From an uncultured Thermoleophilia bacterium (GTDB lineage: Bacteria; Actinomycetota; Thermoleophilia; UBA2241): DNA of 34,620 nucleotides. The notes under the pieces are model-generated. The model was not told the DNA's origin. It searched no databases and worked only from the letters and a program-made list of their open reading frames with translations. How positions within the stretch are numbered: the stretch's first letter is position 1; the number at the start of each line of letters is the position of its first letter. The stretch lies in assembly GCA_903927755.1 (NCBI GenBank), contig CAIYOD010000018.1, positions 1 through 34,620 of the forward strand. Reading direction: 5' to 3'. A program made the translations under genes and the position numbers. Below, piece by piece: positions 31,920 to 34,620 of this stretch.

Positions 31920-32524
31920 TCGCCCTGGACCTCCTCGTAGCTGCGCGTGATGGCGGCGATGTTGCCCTCGACGACCTTGGGCGGGAACTTCTTGCCGAAG
32001 TCCTCGCGCAGGAACGTGACGACGTCATCGATGTCGAACAGACCGGTGATGCGCGTGAGCGCGCCGACCATGGGCGTGTTGGGGATGGGGCGCTTGATGG
32101 TCTCGACCGCGATGCGGGTCGCGGCGATGGTGTAGAGGCGGCCGTCCTTGAGGGCGGAGTCCTTGCGGAGCTGGGCCGGCGTGCGCTCGCTGTTGACGAG
32201 CACGATGACGTCGTCCGGCGCGCCCTTGGTGACGTCGACGATCTTGAGCAGGGACGAGTCGAGCACCACCACGATCTGCGGGTGCTCGATGCCCGAGTAC
32301 ACCTGGATCGGCGCGTCGCTGACGCGTGTGAACGCGACGATCGGCGCGCCGGAGCGCTCCGGTCCGTACTCGGGGAAGGCCTGGAAGTACTTGCCTTCGC
32401 CGAGGGCGAGCTCCGCCACCATCTTGGCCGCGGTGACGGCTCCCTGTCCGCCGCGGCCGTGCCAGCGGATCTCCGTGAGGGCGGGCGTCGCCTCCCCCTT
32501 CTTCGCTCCGGTCTTCGTGGCCAT
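31916..32524 (-). CDS. porG: 2-oxoacid:ferredoxin oxidoreductase, gamma subunit
   Basis: A 202-residue protein with the family hallmarks IRWHGRGGQGAVTAAKMVAE near the N-terminus, QAFPEYGPERSGAPI, and VVLDSSLLK. PorG/PorC forms domain III of the complete pyruvate:ferredoxin oxidoreductase and contributes to CoA binding. ATG 32524 is selected over GTG 32530, since GGAGAGGAG lies at the correct distance from it. It starts 3 bases after the recR stop codon region and is the first gene of the oxidoreductase block. Confidence 0.92.
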   Translation of the reverse strand: MATKTGAKKGEATPALTEIRWHGRGGQGAVTAAKMVAELALGEGKYFQAFPEYGPERSGAPIVAFTRVSDAPIQVYSGIEHPQIVVVLDSSLLKIVDVTKGAPDDVIVLVNSERTPAQLRKDSALKDGRLYTIAATRIAVETIKRPIPNTPMVGALTRITGLFDIDDVVTFLREDFGKKFPPKVVEGNIAAITRSYEEVQGE

Positions 32525-32526
32525 CG

Positions 32527-33129
32527 TCACTCCTCTCCGTGCCTCACGTCGCGACGCCCCGCGAGGGCGCGGCCCAGTGTCAGCTCATCGGCGTATTCAA
32601 GGTCGCCGCCCACCGGCAGGCCGCTGGCGAGACGCGTGACGCGCACGCGCTCCGGCAGCAGGTCGGCGACGTACATCGCCGTCGCCTCGCCCGTCATGGT
32701 CGGGTTGGTCGCCACGATCACCTCGGTGACGTCGTCGTCGACTCTCGCGAGGAGCTCCACCATGTGGAGGTTCTCCGGGTCGACGCCGTCGATGGGGCTG
32801 AGCGCCCCGCCGAGGACGTGGTAGTAGCCGTGGAATTCGCGCGTGCGCTCGATGGTGACCACGTCGAACGGCTGCTCGACGACGCAGAGCATCCGTGGGT
32901 CGCGGCGCGGGTCGGCGCAGATGGTGCAGAGGTCACCCTCGGCCAGGTTGAAGCACCGTGAGCAGAACCCGATCTTCTCCTTGACCTCGGTGATCGCCGC
33001 GGCCAGCGGCAGCACCTCGTCCGGGCGCAGCCGGAGCAGGTGGAAGGTGAGGCGCTGGGCAGTACGGGGACCGATGCCGGGGAGCTTGGAGAACTCCGTG
33101 ATCAGGCGCTCGACCGATTGTGCATACAT
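32527..33129 (-). CDS. recR: Recombination mediator protein RecR
   Basis: A 200-residue protein of normal length. It has the N-terminal helix-hairpin-helix (LPGIGPRTAQRLTFHLL, residues 16-32), the zinc finger with C56, C59, C68 and C71 (FCSRCFNLAEGDLCTIC), the Toprim core (MLCVVEQPFDVVTIERT, then ATNPTMTGEATAMYVADLL) and the Walker-B-like C-terminal TRLASGLPVGGDLEYAD. With RecO/RecF it loads RecA at gaps. The synteny dnaX-ybaB-recR is widespread; here a 595-bp stretch separates ybaB from recR. porG follows after only 2 bases, so recR and the oxidoreductase genes could share a transcript. Confidence 0.96.
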   Translation of the reverse strand: MYAQSVERLITEFSKLPGIGPRTAQRLTFHLLRLRPDEVLPLAAAITEVKEKIGFCSRCFNLAEGDLCTICADPRRDPRMLCVVEQPFDVVTIERTREFHGYYHVLGGALSPIDGVDPENLHMVELLARVDDDVTEVIVATNPTMTGEATAMYVADLLPERVRVTRLASGLPVGGDLEYADELTLGRALAGRRDVRHGEE

Positions 33130-33181
33130 CTACGCAGAGTCTCCCTGGACATGACTCGGTATGCAGTGCTCTTGCAAGATC

Positions 33182-33203
33182 AGGGCGCCGATTCCGGCGC
33201 CCT
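33182..33203. other. Perfect 9-bp hairpin 53 bp upstream of recR
   Basis: AGGGCGCCG (33182-33190) and CGGCGCCCT (33195-33203) pair around an ATTC loop. No T-run follows on either strand, so it is not an obvious terminator; an attenuator or leader structure in a readthrough transcript into recR and the por genes is possible. Confidence 0.5.
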
Positions 33204-33397
33204 CAGACCAACTCGTTACTTTACTCGCTTGCGTCGGATGCGGCAACGCGGCGGACGCCGGTTTCGCTTCGTCCCTTCTCGCAATGGTCCGCGGGAGCGC
33301 CGTTCTGTCGGGGTCCGCGCCGGAAGACCCGAGTGACGCGCCTGCCGAGCCGCGTTCAGGACTGTTTGAGTCCGGTATACACAGTCTAAACGCGGGC

Positions 33398-33412
33398 TTT
33401 GCGGGCCGCAAA
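33398..33412. promoter_or_regulatory. Operator-like palindrome
   Basis: TTTGCGG-G-CCGCAAA is a perfect 7-bp inverted repeat around a single base, the size and shape of a dimeric repressor site. No promoter is securely placed next to it. Confidence 0.3.
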
Positions 33413-33538
33413 CCTGGGGCGGTGCCGGCAGCCTCGCCGCCCGCCCCGCGCCGCCCGGCGGCGCATGCCGGGGACCTCGCCAGGCTACGCTTCGGCCGGA
33501 CACCTCAAGCTGGGTCGGGGGTATGTACCGCGCCGAGT

Positions 33539-33622
33539 GGCGCCACCAATGATGCCACCCATGACGCCACCCATGACGCCACCCATGACGCCACCCATGA
33601 CGCCACCGGTGATGCCACTCGC
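33539..33622. repeat. 12-bp tandem repeat, seven units
   Basis: The unit GACGCCACCCAT is repeated head to tail. Units at 33563-33574, 33575-33586 and 33587-33598 are identical; the one at 33551-33562 has one change; flanking units at 33539-33550, 33599-33610 and 33611-33622 have diverged. There are no spacers, so it is a minisatellite, not a CRISPR array. Homogeneity in the centre suggests recent slippage or unequal exchange. Confidence 0.9.
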
Positions 33623-33724
33623 GATCGACACCTACCGGCCGCCCGCTGGCGCCGGGCCGGCGGCAGTCTCCGGCCGTACGTCAGGCCGGACAACGCAGAG
33701 GGCCTCGGCGGAGCGCCGTGCTGC

Positions 33725-34051
33725 TCAGAAGAGGCCTGGGATGTTGGGCAGGTCGAGTCCGCCTGTCGCGCCGCCGAGCTTGGTGCTGGCGAGGTCCTGG
33801 GCGGCGCGCAGCGCCTCGTTGGTCGCCGCCACGACGAGGTCCTGGAGCATCTCGACGTCTTCGGGATCCACGGCGTCCGGGTTGATGCGCACTTCCTTGA
33901 TCTCGAGCGAGCCGGTGACGACCACGGTCACGACGCCGCCGCCGGCGCTGGCCTCGACGGTCTCGACGGCGAGCTCTTCCTGAGCCTCCGCCATCTTGCG
34001 CTGCATCTCCTGGACCTGCTTCATCATCTTGTTGTACTGGGGATTCGCCAC
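33725..34051 (-). CDS. ybaB: YbaB/EbfC nucleoid-associated protein
   Basis: A 108-residue DNA-binding protein of normal length. The N-terminal helix (PQYNKMMKQVQEMQRKMAEA), the central strand-rich part (SAGGGVVTVVVTGSLEIKEVRINPDAV) and DLVVAATNEALRAAQDLAS are diagnostic. The C-terminal tail is glycine-rich and ends LPNIPGLF, as in many homologues. The start is GTG 34051 with AAGGAG 7 bases upstream; it follows the dnaX stop by 13 bp, so the two are co-transcribed. YbaB dimers coat DNA and influence expression; the dnaX-ybaB-recR order fits. Confidence 0.95.
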   Translation of the reverse strand: MANPQYNKMMKQVQEMQRKMAEAQEELAVETVEASAGGGVVTVVVTGSLEIKEVRINPDAVDPEDVEMLQDLVVAATNEALRAAQDLASTKLGGATGGLDLPNIPGLF

Positions 34052-34064
34052 GGTGGTCTCCTTG

Positions 34065-34620
34065 TTACTCGTCGGGCAGCAGTTCGGCGTCGAGCTTGGC
34101 CTGCGCCGCACGGATCTGGTCGGTGAAGTCGGGGAGGGCGCCCTGGGTCTGTGGCGCGGCATCCGGAGCGGCGCTCGGCGCGGAGGCCGGAGCCAGCGCG
34201 CCGGAGGCGAGCTCGAACCGCGCCGTGATGCGGTGTCCGAGGACGCTCTCCACCGCGGCGGCGAGGACCTCGGCGTTGTCGCCCTGGCTTGCGTTGCGAA
34301 GCGCGAACTCCGAAGGCAGCGCGACGGTGAGCGCGTCGCCCTCGAGGGCGGACGGGCGGCCGTCGCGCAGGAAGCCGTACAGCGGCACACGGACTGCCTG
34401 CACCCGCTGGAGGACGAGCTCCCAGGCGCGCTTGACGCGCTCGAGGGTGAGCTCCTGCTCGGCGGCGGCGGCCGGAGCCGGCGGTGGCGCCGGCGGCTCC
34501 TCGGCGGCCGGCGCCTCTTCTGCCGGAGGCGCGGCATCGGGCGCGGGCGTGGCGGGTCCTGCGGCCTCCGCGCCCGGTGGCGCCTTCTTCGGCGCGGCCG
34601 CCTTCTTGTCGGCGCCGGCC
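34065..34620 (-). CDS. dnaX: DNA polymerase III gamma/tau subunit, C-terminal part (5' end cut by window)
   Basis: The frame enters from the right edge and ends in TAA at 34065, giving 184 C-terminal residues. It starts in an Ala/Pro/Glu-rich, low-complexity linker, then has the conserved segment LTLERVKRAWELVLQRVQ and a compact domain (VPLYGFLRDGRPSALEGDAL, VALPSEFALRNASQGDN, AAVESVLGHRITARFEL) typical of the tau C-terminus that follows the ATPase and clamp-loader domains. The ATPase part lies outside the window. Identification rests on this domain plus the dnaX-ybaB-recR order. Confidence 0.88.
   Translation of the reverse strand, partial: AGADKKAAAPKKAPPGAEAAGPATPAPDAAPPAEEAPAAEEPPAPPPAPAAAAEQELTLERVKRAWELVLQRVQAVRVPLYGFLRDGRPSALEGDALTVALPSEFALRNASQGDNAEVLAAAVESVLGHRITARFELASGALAPASAPSAAPDAAPQTQGALPDFTDQIRAAQAKLDAELLPDE

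Larger units (their letters stand above)
33130..33724. other. 595-bp gene-free, palindrome-rich region between recR and ybaB
   Basis: No frame here looks protein-coding: translations are low-complexity, and possible starts lack ribosome binding sites. I found a 9-bp hairpin, two shorter palindromes (33359-33373, stem GGACT/AGTCC; and 33398-33412), a CG-rich stretch around 33413-33500 with CCTGG...CCAGG ends, and a 12-bp tandem repeat. No tRNA, SRP RNA or other RNA I know was found. A structured RNA, regulatory region or decaying mobile sequence are all possible. Confidence 0.6.

Noticed and set aside
33539-33622. CRISPR-like array
   Set aside because: The 12-bp units are contiguous without spacers and there are no cas genes.
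33130-33724. SRP RNA (ffs) or tRNA gene near dnaX-recR
   Set aside because: I looked for the SRP core (GTCAGGTCCGGAAGGAAGC-like) and tRNA GTTC/acceptor patterns on both strands and found none.
33161-34126. Plus-strand open frame of 321 codons over the recR-ybaB gap
   Set aside because: It runs through the tandem repeat (giving a repeating D-A-T-H peptide) and antisense to ybaB, has no ribosome binding site and no recognisable domain.

Overview
The window is a very GC-rich bacterial chromosome segment, dense with genes and with short intergenic gaps. Several promoter-like -10 boxes sit only 6-10 bases before a start codon, which would give leaderless mRNAs. That trait, the base composition and gene types such as a CtpE-like P-type ATPase and an EmrB/QacA-type exporter suggest an actinobacterial lineage. 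A non-Streptomyces, partly anaerobic or microaerophilic member would fit the oxygen-sensitive iron-sulfur enzymes. This placement is an inference; there is no rRNA gene here to confirm it.

Layout, left to right. 1-2045 (-): 3'-truncated hydantoinase A/5-oxoprolinase gene. 2087-2401 (-): small unrecognised protein. 2522-2674 and 6599-6750: two inverted copies of a ~153-bp non-coding repeat, bracketing endonuclease III (nth) and a multi-PAS/GAF diguanylate cyclase that is preceded by a small overlapping leader ORF. 6854-9502 (-): P-type cation ATPase. 9647-10292 (+): MntA-HepT toxin-antitoxin pair. 10357-12401 (-): OmpR-type two-component system. 12475-13326 (-): zinc-ribbon/TPR membrane protein. 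13518-17218 (+): operon of a DUF2318 (FtrD-like) membrane protein, two FtsX/MacB-type permeases and their ATPase, resembling part of the Campylobacter P19 iron-uptake operon. 17274-19659 (+): secreted SGNH-like protein and an MFS transporter. 19667-24284: DHA2 drug-exporter-like protein, membrane protein, DUF218 protein and a membrane-anchored DUF4352-like protein.

The most striking part is the minus-strand block 32524-24423, transcribed leftward just after dnaX-ybaB-recR. It encodes the gamma, delta and alpha subunits of a pyruvate (2-oxoacid):ferredoxin oxidoreductase, then a NuoE-like and a NuoF/HydB-like protein, and finally a 1059-residue polypeptide. That last protein fuses a NuoG/HydA-type [2Fe-2S] domain, a GltD/NfnB-type FAD/NAD(P)H module, several [4Fe-4S] motifs and the missing TPP-binding beta subunit (PorB). 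All six genes abut or overlap, and the block ends at a perfect 16-bp inverted repeat. The arrangement predicts one soluble complex coupling 2-oxoacid oxidation to NAD(P) and possibly ferredoxin, perhaps with electron bifurcation or confurcation. Biochemical function is inferred from domains only.

The right end holds a 595-bp gene-free stretch rich in palindromes, including a seven-unit 12-bp tandem repeat, followed by ybaB and the 3' end of dnaX.
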